Shown: positions 1 to 7,167 of the stretch, in pieces
Layout: every line of letters starts with the position of its first letter
How positions within the stretch are numbered: the stretch's first letter is position 1
NCBI GenBank assembly: GCA_900544405.1
Contig: UQVA01000022.1
Location: 1-31,154 of the forward strand
Direction: 5' to 3'
From: an uncultured Eubacteriales bacterium
Lineage (GTDB): Bacteria > Bacillota > Clostridia > Oscillospirales > Oscillospiraceae
DNA: 31,154 nucleotides
Program-made: the position numbers and the translations under genes
The notes under the pieces: generated by a model
Database searches by the model: none
What the model saw: only the letters and a program-made list of their open reading frames with translations
Told to the model about the DNA's origin: nothing

Positions 1-83
1 ACCCAAGTGGTTGAAGGGTCCGGATTCGAAATCCGGTAGGCGCCGCAAGGCGTGCAAGAGTTCGAATCTCTTCATCTCCGCCA
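1..83 (+). tRNA. tRNA-Ser (anticodon CGA), 5' end cut by the window
   Basis: The anticodon stem CCGGA/TCCGG encloses the loop TTCGAAA, giving anticodon CGA, which reads UCG serine. A long variable arm (about 41-56) is typical of class II tRNA-Ser. The T arm has stem AAGAG/CTCTT and loop TTCGAAT. The 3' acceptor strand ends in an encoded CCA at 81-83. About eight bases of the 5' acceptor strand lie outside the window. A36-A37-A38 is the motif recognised by MiaA, whose gene is in this window. Confidence 0.95.
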
Positions 84-126
84 AAAAGAAACGACAATGC
101 TCGCAAGAGAATTGTCGTTTCTTTTT
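84..126 (+). terminator. Rho-independent terminator of the tRNA-Ser transcript
   Basis: A perfect 15-bp inverted repeat (84-98 with 111-125) surrounds a 12-nt loop. The right arm ends in a T-rich run (CTTTTT), and the hairpin follows directly after the encoded CCA. Confidence 0.85.
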
Positions 127-346
127 GTTCTCTTCTCTTTTCTCTCTTCACTTTTCTCTTGAATTGTCGTCTCCAGATAAGAGAGAAAAGTGAAAAGAGA
201 ACAGAAGCGGTATCCGCTTTGCGGATGATTAAAATTTTATGGGCCAGATTTACTGCTTCGCAGTGTGAAATACGCCTGACGGTGCGTGAAATCGCTGCGA
301 CTATTTTATCACCGGAAGCAAAGAATAAATACTGTCCGAAAATTTC
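127..346. other. AT-rich intergenic stretch with small inverted repeats
   Basis: No convincing gene is seen. A pyrimidine-rich arm at 147-159 (TTCACTTTTCTCT) is complementary to 182-194. Short perfect hairpins occur at 212-226 (ATCCGC-TTT-GCGGAT) and 252-264 (ACTGC-TTC-GCAGT). The stretch could be a dispersed intergenic repeat or decayed mobile DNA, but one copy cannot show this. Confidence 0.3.
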
Positions 347-375
347 TTGATTTTTGTCTTGTTTCCTGTTACAAT
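347..375 (+). promoter_or_regulatory. Sigma-A-like promoter of the 402 gene
   Basis: TTGATT (347-352), a 17-bp spacer and TACAAT (370-375) precede the start codon, leaving a leader of about 20 nt. Confidence 0.7.
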
Positions 376-401
376 AGAACAAAAAGCAGAAGGGGCAGAA
401 T

Positions 402-1193
402 ATGAAACGGATAAAAGATTTGGACATCTTTCAGCAGGGGCTTCTTGCAGCCATGGCCGTGATGGTGCTGGTCTTTTCCGTGCTGTACCCCATTGCCCTG
501 TGCCGGAAGGGCATCAAATTCCGAAACGCCCTGCTGGTGCGCCATGCAAAAAACGGGACCACAGTCTATTCCGGCCGGGTGAACGACCAGGACACGTCCT
601 TTACCGTGTCCCCGGACGGAACCATTTTCTACCGGCACGGCTCTGCAGAGTACGGCCCCTATACGGTCCGGGAGGACCCCACGGCCATTCCGAAAGACGA
701 TGCCCTGTCTACGGGCATTGTGGCTACGGGCATTGAGGTTTTTCTGGGGGACGAGGTGATATTTCGTGGGGGCGCTTCCACCATCCATGGGTTTCTCATG
801 CTGACCGATGAAAATGGGAACGGGCCGCTGATGGACGACAACATGGTCATTCCCTATGGCAATTCCACCATAAAGGACGGGATGCTGTATGATGTCAACA
901 GGAAAATGATCGATAATGCTGCGCCCTCCGTGTCCAGCATCGTTAATTTGTTTCTCGGGCCAAAACTGACCCATAAAGGGGTTGGGGCGTTCTGGCTCTG
1001 TGGATTCATTCTTTGCGCTCTGAACGTTTTTCTCATACTTTATGCGGATGAATTGTTCCGAATTTGCGCAAACCGTTGGCTTCGGAATGGCGAGGATGCA
1101 GAGCCGTCCGATTGGGCCAAGGACCAGCGTTTTTACGCCCGGTGCGGCCTGGCGGTCTGTGCGCTGATCCTCTTTATCATCGGCCTGCAATAA
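402..1193 (+). CDS. Unknown membrane protein, 263 aa
   Basis: I do not recognise a family. The protein has one hydrophobic segment near the N terminus (about 12-34), a soluble domain of about 160 residues rich in Gly, Asp and beta-type sequence, and two more hydrophobic segments near the C terminus (about 198-220 and 244-262). A plausible topology is a large extracytoplasmic domain between TM1 and TM2, but this is inferred. The ATG start is supported by the GAAGGGG ribosome binding site about 7 nt upstream and by the promoter at 347-375. It is a single-gene unit closed by a strong hairpin and convergent with the esterase gene. No catalytic motif was seen. Confidence 0.75.
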   Translation: MKRIKDLDIFQQGLLAAMAVMVLVFSVLYPIALCRKGIKFRNALLVRHAKNGTTVYSGRVNDQDTSFTVSPDGTIFYRHGSAEYGPYTVREDPTAIPKDDALSTGIVATGIEVFLGDEVIFRGGASTIHGFLMLTDENGNGPLMDDNMVIPYGNSTIKDGMLYDVNRKMIDNAAPSVSSIVNLFLGPKLTHKGVGAFWLCGFILCALNVFLILYADELFRICANRWLRNGEDAEPSDWAKDQRFYARCGLAVCALILFIIGLQ

Positions 1194-1198
1194 AATGA

Positions 1199-1234
1199 AC
1201 GTCTCCCGGTTCCTTTTTCGGAACCGGGAGACGT
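1199..1234. terminator. Hairpin terminator between convergent genes
   Basis: A perfect 15-bp stem (1199-1213 with 1220-1234) carries a 6-nt loop TTTTTC. It sits between the stop codons of the 402 gene and the convergent esterase gene and may serve both strands. On the minus strand it is followed by ATTTTA. No long T run is present on the plus side. Confidence 0.7.
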
Positions 1235-1237
1235 AAT

Positions 1238-2002
1238 TTATCCGCGTTTTTGTGCTATGAGCCAATCCAGCAGGCCCGTTTCGCTGTCCAGATAGAGTTC
1301 CGGGACCCCAAAATGGTCCGTTCCCGGCAATTCCGTGATTTTTGCTTCCGGATTTCTTTCGGAAAGCTGCTCTATCATTTTCCGGCTGCTGTCCGGGGGA
1401 ACGATGGCGTCCGCTTCGCCCACCACCGCCCAGACCGGCAGATTTTCCAGCTTCCGAAGGTTCTGTTCCGTGACCTGCACGCTGCCGCTGAGGGGTGCCA
1501 CCGCCGAGAAGGTTTTGGGATAGGCCAGGGCAACGGCCCAGGCCCCGGTGCCGCCCATGCTGTGGCCGGTGAGGCTCACCCGGTCCGAATCAATGGCGCA
1601 GTCGGCTTCCACATGGGAGATCAGCTTCATCAATGCCTCCGCCCGGTCCGTCCAGCCCTTGCAGCTTTCCGGCAGCTGAGGAATCAGCACATAGGCCGCC
1701 GGGGAAAGCTGCCCGGACCAGAGATAGCCGGGGAGGCTGCCCTCGTCCAGGATTTTTTCCAGATCATTCCCTTTGCCGGAGCCGCCATGGAGATAGACGA
1801 TGAGCGGCATATCCTCCGCCGGATTCTTCGGAGTGTACAGCCAATAATCCAGGGCCGTGCCGTCCGTATCCGTCCAGCGCTCTTTGGTCATGGCGCTTTG
1901 GGCCAAGGATGCTTCCGCATCCGTTCCGGCGGGCTGTTCCCGGTCAGCGGCACAGCCCGCCAGCAGCAGGACCGCCGCCAGAAAAGCCAGCAGTTTCTTC
2001 AC
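1238..2002 (-). CDS. Lipoprotein alpha/beta-hydrolase (esterase-like), 254 aa
   Basis: This is a secreted, membrane-anchored hydrolase. A lipoprotein signal ends in the lipobox LLAGC with Cys17 as the acylation site. The alpha/beta-hydrolase fold shows the oxyanion region HGG (72-74), the nucleophile elbow GHSMGG with Ser148, a likely acid Asp198 in GEADAIVPP and His230 in GTDHF. The sequence resembles the dienelactone hydrolase/PHB-depolymerase type of esterase; the substrate cannot be read. The start is GTG at 2002, fixed by AGGAGG at 2011-2016 with an 8-nt spacer. Its promoter is divergent from that of the ZIP transporter gene. The function call rests on the catalytic triad motifs. Confidence 0.88.
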   Translation of the reverse strand: MKKLLAFLAAVLLLAGCAADREQPAGTDAEASLAQSAMTKERWTDTDGTALDYWLYTPKNPAEDMPLIVYLHGGSGKGNDLEKILDEGSLPGYLWSGQLSPAAYVLIPQLPESCKGWTDRAEALMKLISHVEADCAIDSDRVSLTGHSMGGTGAWAVALAYPKTFSAVAPLSGSVQVTEQNLRKLENLPVWAVVGEADAIVPPDSSRKMIEQLSERNPEAKITELPGTDHFGVPELYLDSETGLLDWLIAQKRG

Positions 2003-2032
2003 GATGATCTCCTCCTGAATAAAGATAGTCTT

Positions 2033-2061
2033 ATTTTAGCACAGGGGCCGGACATTGGCAA
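2033..2061 (-). promoter_or_regulatory. Promoter of the esterase gene
   Basis: On the minus strand, TTGCCA (2056-2061), a 17-bp spacer and TAAAAT (2033-2038) lie upstream of the AGGAGG site and GTG start. Confidence 0.7.
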
Positions 2062-2087
2062 TACGGCAAAACTGCCGTTCTTTCCCG

Positions 2088-2116
2088 TTGCATTTATGCC
2101 CCGGACGTGGTAGAAT
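2088..2116 (+). promoter_or_regulatory. Promoter of the ZIP transporter gene
   Basis: TTGCAT (2088-2093), a 17-bp spacer and TAGAAT (2111-2116). It implies a leader of about 120 nt. The -35 boxes of the divergent promoters are only 26 bp apart. Confidence 0.65.
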
Positions 2117-2153
2117 GAGGGTGTCGTCAGATGGCGTTTCTTTTTTAGAAAAT

Positions 2154-2171
2154 GGTTAGTTTCGTCTAACC
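2154..2171. promoter_or_regulatory. Palindrome in the ZIP gene leader, possible operator or hairpin
   Basis: GGTTAG-N6-CTAACC is a perfect 6-bp inverted repeat about 30 nt downstream of the predicted transcription start of the metal transporter. The half-site resembles those of DtxR/IdeR-type metal repressors (GGTTAG/CTAACC), but the 6-nt spacing is longer than in the classical box. Operator function is an inference; an RNA hairpin is the alternative. Confidence 0.35.
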
Positions 2172-2242
2172 ACAAATTCGACACCGCTCGGTCACAAAAC
2201 ACGCTTTCAAGACATAGACTTTTTCGGGAAGGAGCGAAGTAC

Positions 2243-3019
2243 ATGAACACATTTTTGGGAATTCTCATCCCGTTTCTCGGTACGACCTTGGGGGCCTGCT
2301 GCGTATTTTTCATGCGGCGAAGCCTGGGGGAGCGGGTGCAGCGGATGCTCACCGGCTTTGCGGCGGGCGTGATGGTGGCCGCTTCCGTGTGGAGCCTGCT
2401 GATACCGGCCATTGAACAATCGGAGGGCCTGGGCAAATTTGCCTTCGTCCCGGCGGCCGTGGGCTTCTGGGTGGGCATTTTGTTCTTATTATTGTTGGAC
2501 CACGTTATCCCGCACCTGCATCAGAACAGCGACGAGACGGAAGGCCCCAAGGGGGAACTGCGCCGGACCACCATGATGGTACTGGCCGTGACCCTGCACA
2601 ACATCCCGGAGGGCATGGCCGTGGGCGTGGTCTATGCCGGATACCTGGCCGGAAGCGCCCAGATCAGCGCCGCCGGTGCCATGGCCCTGTCCCTGGGCAT
2701 CGCCATTCAGAATTTCCCGGAGGGGGCCATCATTTCCATGCCCCTGCGGGCGGAGGGCATGGGGAAGGGGAGAGCTTTTCTGAGCGGGATGCTCTCCGGC
2801 ATCGTGGAGCCCATCGGTGCCGTCCTCACCATTCTGGCTGCCCGGCTCATTATCCCGGCCCTGCCGTACCTCCTCAGCTTTGCCGCCGGAGCCATGCTCT
2901 ACGTGGTCGTGGAGGAACTCATCCCGGAAATGTCCCAAGGAAAGCACTCGGACATCGGAACCATTTTTTTCGCTGTGGGCTTCAGCGTGATGATGACCCT
3001 GGACGTGGCCCTAGGCTAG
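2243..3019 (+). CDS. ZIP-family divalent metal transporter, 258 aa
   Basis: This inner-membrane transporter of the ZIP (Zrt/Irt-like, GufA/ZupT-type) family imports Zn2+ or related divalent metals. About eight hydrophobic segments span the protein. The family metal-site motifs are present: HNIPEG at 119-124 (TM4), NFPEG at 157-161 (TM5), and the EP pair at 189-190. A short His-containing loop (HVIPHLH, about 87-93) and an acidic stretch lie between TM3 and TM4, as usual for the variable metal-binding loop. The length is normal for bacterial members. GGAAGGAG at 2227-2234, 8 nt from the ATG, fixes the start. The metal preference (Zn, Fe or Mn) cannot be told from sequence. The leader palindrome suggests metal control. 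Confidence 0.93.
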   Translation: MNTFLGILIPFLGTTLGACCVFFMRRSLGERVQRMLTGFAAGVMVAASVWSLLIPAIEQSEGLGKFAFVPAAVGFWVGILFLLLLDHVIPHLHQNSDETEGPKGELRRTTMMVLAVTLHNIPEGMAVGVVYAGYLAGSAQISAAGAMALSLGIAIQNFPEGAIISMPLRAEGMGKGRAFLSGMLSGIVEPIGAVLTILAARLIIPALPYLLSFAAGAMLYVVVEELIPEMSQGKHSDIGTIFFAVGFSVMMTLDVALG

Positions 3020-3049
3020 AAAAATAGAAACGTTTCCAATTTTCTCCGG

Positions 3050-3083
3050 CCGGAAGGTGCGTTTTTTGGTACACACCTTCCGG
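3050..3083 (+). terminator. Weak terminator-like hairpin after the ZIP gene
   Basis: A 10-bp perfect stem CCGGAAGGTG/CACCTTCCGG with a 14-nt loop follows the stop by 30 nt. It lacks a T run downstream, so termination is uncertain. Confidence 0.4.
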
Positions 3084-3130
3084 CAAGGCAGTTTCCGGGA
3101 AGGATTTTCCTGAAAAATCAAGGGTTTTTC

Positions 3131-3159
3131 TTGACAAATCGGTAAAAATGTATTACTCT
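3131..3159 (+). promoter_or_regulatory. Promoter of glgP
   Basis: A consensus TTGACA (3131-3136) is followed after 17 bp by TACTCT (3154-3159). Confidence 0.7.
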
Positions 3160-3165
3160 AATATT

Positions 3166-3313
3166 TGCGTGGGGTCTGCCCGAAAGCCCCGTTCCGGCGT
3201 TTGGCCGGGCACGGATACGGATATACTATCCATGCACCCACCCCTCCGTTTTTGGAAGGGCCAGCAAGAAAGCCAGCCGGCAAAGCCGGTGCTGTATAGA
3301 TGGGAGATTGAAT
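3166..3313 (+). promoter_or_regulatory. Long structured leader of glgP
   Basis: About 150 nt separate the predicted start of transcription from the ATG. The stretch can form several short stems, including CCCTCC/GGAAGGG (about 3242-3260, one bulge) and CCGGC-AAA-GCCGG (about 3276-3288) close to the ribosome binding site. I recognise no known riboswitch class, so regulation through this leader is only a possibility. Confidence 0.3.
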
Positions 3314-5653
3314 ATGAGTTATAACTGTCTGAATATTCTCAAGTGGACGGAAGCACAGCTCAAGTACACCTACGACGTGTCCCTGCAGGAGGCCACTCCG
3401 CAGGAACTGCACGAGGCCCTGGGCGACGCCGTCATGATGGCCATTTCCGACAACTGGAACCGCAGCAAGCGGACCCGGATGCACCAGCGGAAGGCCTACT
3501 ATTTTTCTGCCGAGTACCTGATCGGCCGTCTGGTGTACAGCAACCTGTACAACCTGGGCATTCTGGACGAAATGAAGCAGCTGTTCGCTGAGCGGGGCGT
3601 GGACCTGGCCATTCTGGAGGACATCGAGGATGCCGCTCTGGGCAATGGCGGTCTGGGCCGTCTGGCCGCCTGCTTCCTGGACAGCGCCGCCAGCACCGAT
3701 ATGCCCCTGTCCGGCTACGGTCTGCGGTATAAGTTCGGCCTGTTCAAGCAGAGCTTCGACGAGAACGGCAGCCAGAAGGAGAATGCGGACGACTGGTCCA
3801 AATTCGGCGACCCCTGGTCCTACCGCCGTTATAACCACACCGTGAAGGTGAAGTTCCCGGACCACACGGTCCTGGCCGTGCCTTACGATGTGCCCATCAT
3901 CGGTTACGGCACCGACAACATCAACACCCTGCGGCTCTGGCAGTGTGAGGCCGAGGAGGAACTGGACTTCAACGCCTTCAACGACCAGGACTATCTCCGT
4001 GCCCTGAACCAGAAGAACAAGGCCGAGGACATTACCCGTGTCCTGTACCCCAACGACTCCACCTGGGAGGGCAAGCGTCTGCGTATCAAGCAGCAGTACG
4101 TGCTGTCCTCCGCATCCCTGCAGGATATGCTGCGGACCTATAAGGTGGCCCACGGCAACGATCTGAGCCATTTTGCCGACTACTACGCCGTGCAGCTGAA
4201 CGACACCCACCCCGCCATGTCCATCCCCGAACTGATCCGGCTTCTGATGCTGGAGGGCATGGACTTTGACCAGAGCTTCGACATCGCCCAGCGCACCTTC
4301 TCCTACACCAACCACACCGTCATGGGCGAAGCCCTGGAAAAGTGGCCCCTGGACCTACTGCGCAGTGTGGTGCCGGACATCGTGGACATCATCCTGCGCA
4401 TCGACGAGAAGGTCCGCCGGGAGCATCCGGGCCTGTATGTGGTCCAGGACAACACCGCCCATATGGCCAACCTGTCCGTGTATGTGAGCTCTTATGTGAA
4501 CGGCGTGGCGGAGATCCACAGCCGTATTCTGAAAGAGGACCTGTTCAAGGACTGGTACAATGTGTTCCCGGAACGGTTCCAGAACAAGACCAACGGCGTG
4601 ACCCCCCGGCGTTGGATCGGTCTGTGCAACCCGGAGCTGACCCAGATGATCCGCTATCGGGTGGGCGGCGATTTCCTGAAAGACCTGGACCGCATTTCCC
4701 GGCTGAAGGACCAGATCGACGACGATCTGGTGAAGCAATTCAACTGTATCAAGCGGAAGAAGAAGGAGCAGCTTTGCGCCGTGGTGGAAAAGCACGAGGG
4801 CATCAAGCTGAACCCGGACTTCATTTTCGACGTTCAGGTGAAGCGGCTCCACGAGTACAAGCGCCAGTTGCTGAATATTCTCTCCATCGTGGATATTTAC
4901 TTCCAGCTGAAGGATGGCAAGCTGCCGGACTTCCATCCCACCGTGTACCTGTTCGGCGCCAAGTCCGCTCCCGGCTACGCCCGGGCCAAGGCCATCATCC
5001 GCTATATCAACCGGGTGGCCAAGATGATCAACAACGACCCGGCGGTGAACGACAAGCTGAAGGTGGTGTTCGTGCAGAACTATAACTGCTCCTACGCCGA
5101 GCATATCATCCCCGCCGCCGATATTTCCGAGCAGATCTCTCCCGCCGGCACGGAGGCTTCCGGCACCGGCAACATGAAGCTGATGCTCAACGGCGCCGTA
5201 ACCCTGGGCACCATGGACGGTGCCAATGTGGAGATCGTCCAGGAGGCCGGTCAGGAGAACAACTATATCTTCGGTGCCACCGTGGAGCAGATCAACGCCG
5301 CCCGGGACAGCTACTATCCCCGTGGCATTTACGACACCAATCCCGGCCTGCATCGGGCCATCGACACCCTGGTGGACGGCACCGTGCCCACCGACGACGA
5401 TCAGCGGGAGCTGTACCACGCTCTGCTGGACGGCGCATCCTGGCACCGTGCGGACCACTACTTCCTGCTGATGGATTACGCCTCCTACCTGGAGGCCAAG
5501 CTGCGGGCCAATAAAGATTACGCCGACCGGATGGCCTTTGGCCGCAAGTGCCTGGTGAACGTGGCCAGCGGAGCAAAGTTCTCCTCCGACCGTACCATCC
5601 GCCAGTACGCCAACGAGATCTGGCACATCGAACCCACCAGAGAGCGGTTCTGA
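3314..5653 (+). CDS. glgP: Glycogen/starch/maltodextrin phosphorylase (GT35), 779 aa
   Basis: This cytoplasmic enzyme removes terminal alpha-1,4-glucose units from glycogen or maltodextrin with phosphate, releasing glucose-1-phosphate. The sequence has the N-terminal family motif GNGGLGRLAACFLDS (about 107-121) and the C-terminal PLP signature EASGTGNMK, with the cofactor lysine at about residue 622. The C-terminal half contains VKRLHEYKRQLLN and the glucan-contacting region typical of the family. The length is normal. An upstream TTG at 3308 is in frame, but GGGAG at 3302-3306 is correctly spaced only for the ATG at 3314. No other glycogen genes are adjacent, so the unit stands alone with its own promoter and terminator. 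Codon use is strongly GC-rich, which creates long antisense open frames. Confidence 0.96.
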   Translation: MSYNCLNILKWTEAQLKYTYDVSLQEATPQELHEALGDAVMMAISDNWNRSKRTRMHQRKAYYFSAEYLIGRLVYSNLYNLGILDEMKQLFAERGVDLAILEDIEDAALGNGGLGRLAACFLDSAASTDMPLSGYGLRYKFGLFKQSFDENGSQKENADDWSKFGDPWSYRRYNHTVKVKFPDHTVLAVPYDVPIIGYGTDNINTLRLWQCEAEEELDFNAFNDQDYLRALNQKNKAEDITRVLYPNDSTWEGKRLRIKQQYVLSSASLQDMLRTYKVAHGNDLSHFADYYAVQLNDTHPAMSIPELIRLLMLEGMDFDQSFDIAQRTFSYTNHTVMGEALEKWPLDLLRSVVPDIVDIILRIDEKVRREHPGLYVVQDNTAHMANLSVYVSSYVNGVAEIHSRILKEDLFKDWYNVFPERFQNKTNGVTPRRWIGLCNPELTQMIRYRVGGDFLKDLDRISRLKDQIDDDLVKQFNCIKRKKKEQLCAVVEKHEGIKLNPDFIFDVQVKRLHEYKRQLLNILSIVDIYFQLKDGKLPDFHPTVYLFGAKSAPGYARAKAIIRYINRVAKMINNDPAVNDKLKVVFVQNYNCSYAEHIIPAADISEQISPAGTEASGTGNMKLMLNGAVTLGTMDGANVEIVQEAGQENNYIFGATVEQINAARDSYYPRGIYDTNPGLHRAIDTLVDGTVPTDDDQRELYHALLDGASWHRADHYFLLMDYASYLEAKLRANKDYADRMAFGRKCLVNVASGAKFSSDRTIRQYANEIWHIEPTRERF

Positions 5654-5663
5654 AAAAAGTATT

Positions 5664-5688
5664 CCCCCGGGCCATACAGGTCCGGGGG
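5664..5688 (-). terminator. Terminator for the glycosyltransferase gene (minus strand)
   Basis: A 10-bp stem (5664-5673 with 5679-5688, one G-U pair) and a 5-nt loop. Read on the minus strand it is followed by AATAC and then six T (complement of 5653-5658), so it fits termination of the 5738-7000 gene. Confidence 0.65.
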
Positions 5689-5699
5689 ATTTCCTGTGT

Positions 5700-5736
5700 C
5701 ACGGGCCTGCCGATGGCAGGCCCGTGATTTTTCTTT
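5700..5736 (+). terminator. Terminator of glgP
   Basis: A perfect 12-bp GC-rich stem (5700-5711 with 5715-5726) and the 3-nt loop GAT are followed on the plus strand by ATTTTTCTTTTTT. This is a strong intrinsic terminator. Confidence 0.9.
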
Positions 5737-5737
5737 T

Positions 5738-7000
5738 TTATCGCTTTCCCAGCTGCTCCGTGGAGATGGCCACCGTATGGGCGATGGGCTCCCACTGGAA
5801 TTTCCGGAAAACAGCCGTCAGGGAGATCGGCACGAAGGTAAACATGAACAGAGGAAAAGTGAATGCGCTTTTGATTTTCTGCTCCGTGGTGGCGTGGATG
5901 CGCTTCCATTCCGTAGCCAGAATCAGCACGGCAATCAGGAACAAGGACCAATAACCACCCAGAATGCCCGTGACCAGCGCCCGGAGGAGGCCCATCCAGC
6001 TGCCCGTCAGGAAGGTCAGGGAAAGGGCAAACAGACTGCTGAGCGCCGCCAAGGATGTGCCCCATAGGGACAGTGTAGCGGTCTCAAAGCTGGCGTAAGC
6101 TGTCCGGAAGCCCCGAAATAGGCCCTTCACCAAGTCGAAGGCATAGAGTAGACTCACCTGCAAGCCGCCTTGGGTCCAGCGGGAACGCTGCTTAAAGGAC
6201 TGGCTCCACCGGGCAGGCTGCTCGTCAAAAAGGATGGCGTCATGGCAATAGCCGATGCACACGCCGTGGGTGGCGCACCAGGTGCTGAACTCAATATCCT
6301 CGGTCAGCGTGAAGAAATTCCAGCCGCCCAGCCGCCGCAGCAGTTCTCTGGAAAATCCGAAGCCCGTTCCGGTGACGGCGCAGGTGGTCCCCAGCAGCAT
6401 CCGGGACTGATTCAGGTGGGCGGAATCGTGGAGATACCAGATGCCGTAGCCGGAGGTCAGCCAGTTATCACCAAAATTCTTGGTGTTCCGGTAGCCGGTG
6501 AAGGCCTCGTAGCCGTCGGAGACAACTTTATTCATCTGGCGTATGTAATCGGGCTGCAGCAGGTTGTCCGCATCGAAAATCAGGAAATCGTCGAAGCTGT
6601 CCAGGCCCACCGTGGCCTCGATCTGGTCCAGCAGGTAGTGCACGGCGTAGCCCTTGCCAACCTGCAGCTTGTTGAACCGCTCAAAAACCGTTGCACCATG
6701 TTCCCGGGCCACCCGGGCAGTTTCATCCGTGCAGTTGTCGGCCACAACAAAAATATGTATCAGCTCCCGTGGGTAATCCTGGGCGTTGATGGAATCCAGC
6801 AGGTGGGGGAGGACTGCTTCCTCATTCCGGGCGGCGATGAGGATGGCGTACCGGTTTTTCTTTTCCGGGGCGTGCTTGCGCCGCTTGACCAGGAAGGGGA
6901 CGATCAGATACAGAATCTGATAAAAAAAGCAAACCGTCGTCAGGGTCACCAGGACCAGGCTGATGGTGGTAAACAATCGGATCAATGGCTGTGTTGGCAT
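5738..7000 (-). CDS. Family 2 glycosyltransferase, processive membrane type, 420 aa
   Basis: This integral-membrane glycosyltransferase probably builds or extends an extracellular or envelope polysaccharide from a nucleotide sugar. A hydrophobic segment at about 10-38 is followed by the GT-A catalytic domain. It has the start motif ILIAARNE (53-60), DAD at 143-145 (metal/UDP binding), TED at 233-235 (catalytic base region) and QRSRW at 271-275, the QxxRW signature of processive beta-glycosyltransferases related to cellulose and chitin/PNAG synthases. Three or four hydrophobic segments follow (about 310-333, 335-362, 378-398). The ATG at 7000 has AAAGGAG 8 nt upstream and its own promoter. No partner genes (PilZ, BcsB, PgaB) are adjacent, so the product is unknown. 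Confidence 0.9.
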   Translation of the reverse strand: MPTQPLIRLFTTISLVLVTLTTVCFFYQILYLIVPFLVKRRKHAPEKKNRYAILIAARNEEAVLPHLLDSINAQDYPRELIHIFVVADNCTDETARVAREHGATVFERFNKLQVGKGYAVHYLLDQIEATVGLDSFDDFLIFDADNLLQPDYIRQMNKVVSDGYEAFTGYRNTKNFGDNWLTSGYGIWYLHDSAHLNQSRMLLGTTCAVTGTGFGFSRELLRRLGGWNFFTLTEDIEFSTWCATHGVCIGYCHDAILFDEQPARWSQSFKQRSRWTQGGLQVSLLYAFDLVKGLFRGFRTAYASFETATLSLWGTSLAALSSLFALSLTFLTGSWMGLLRALVTGILGGYWSLFLIAVLILATEWKRIHATTEQKIKSAFTFPLFMFTFVPISLTAVFRKFQWEPIAHTVAISTEQLGKR

Positions 7001-7033
7001 AACGAAAACTCCTTTTCTCTTCTGCTTGCTCCA

Positions 7034-7061
7034 ATTATAGCCATTTTTCGATTTTTGTCCA
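7034..7061 (-). promoter_or_regulatory. Promoter of the glycosyltransferase gene
   Basis: On the minus strand, TGGACA (7056-7061), a 16-bp spacer and a perfect TATAAT (7034-7039). An inverted repeat TTAAGAA/TTCTTAA (7084-7090 and 7103-7109) lies just upstream of the -35; its role is unknown. Confidence 0.7.
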
Positions 7062-7123
7062 GTGGCGGAACCGACAAATCCTGTTAAGAACTCTTTAAGG
7101 TTTTCTTAATTTTGCCACAAATA

Positions 7124-7158
7124 CAAAAATTCCCCCGGCCTGCACAGGCAAGCCGGGG
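7124..7158 (-). terminator. Terminator of prfC
   Basis: A minus-strand hairpin with a 7-bp GC stem (7133-7139 with 7152-7158), extendable inwards, is followed by GAATTTTTGTATTTG. It begins 9 nt after the prfC stop. Confidence 0.8.
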
Positions 7159-7167
7159 AAAAACATC

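Noticed and set aside
3158..4315. Antisense open frame of 385 codons across glgP, and a second one at 4355-5626
   Set aside because: Both are caused by the GC-rich codon pattern of glgP; the products are Val/Gly/His/Gln-rich and match no family, and no SD or promoter supports them.
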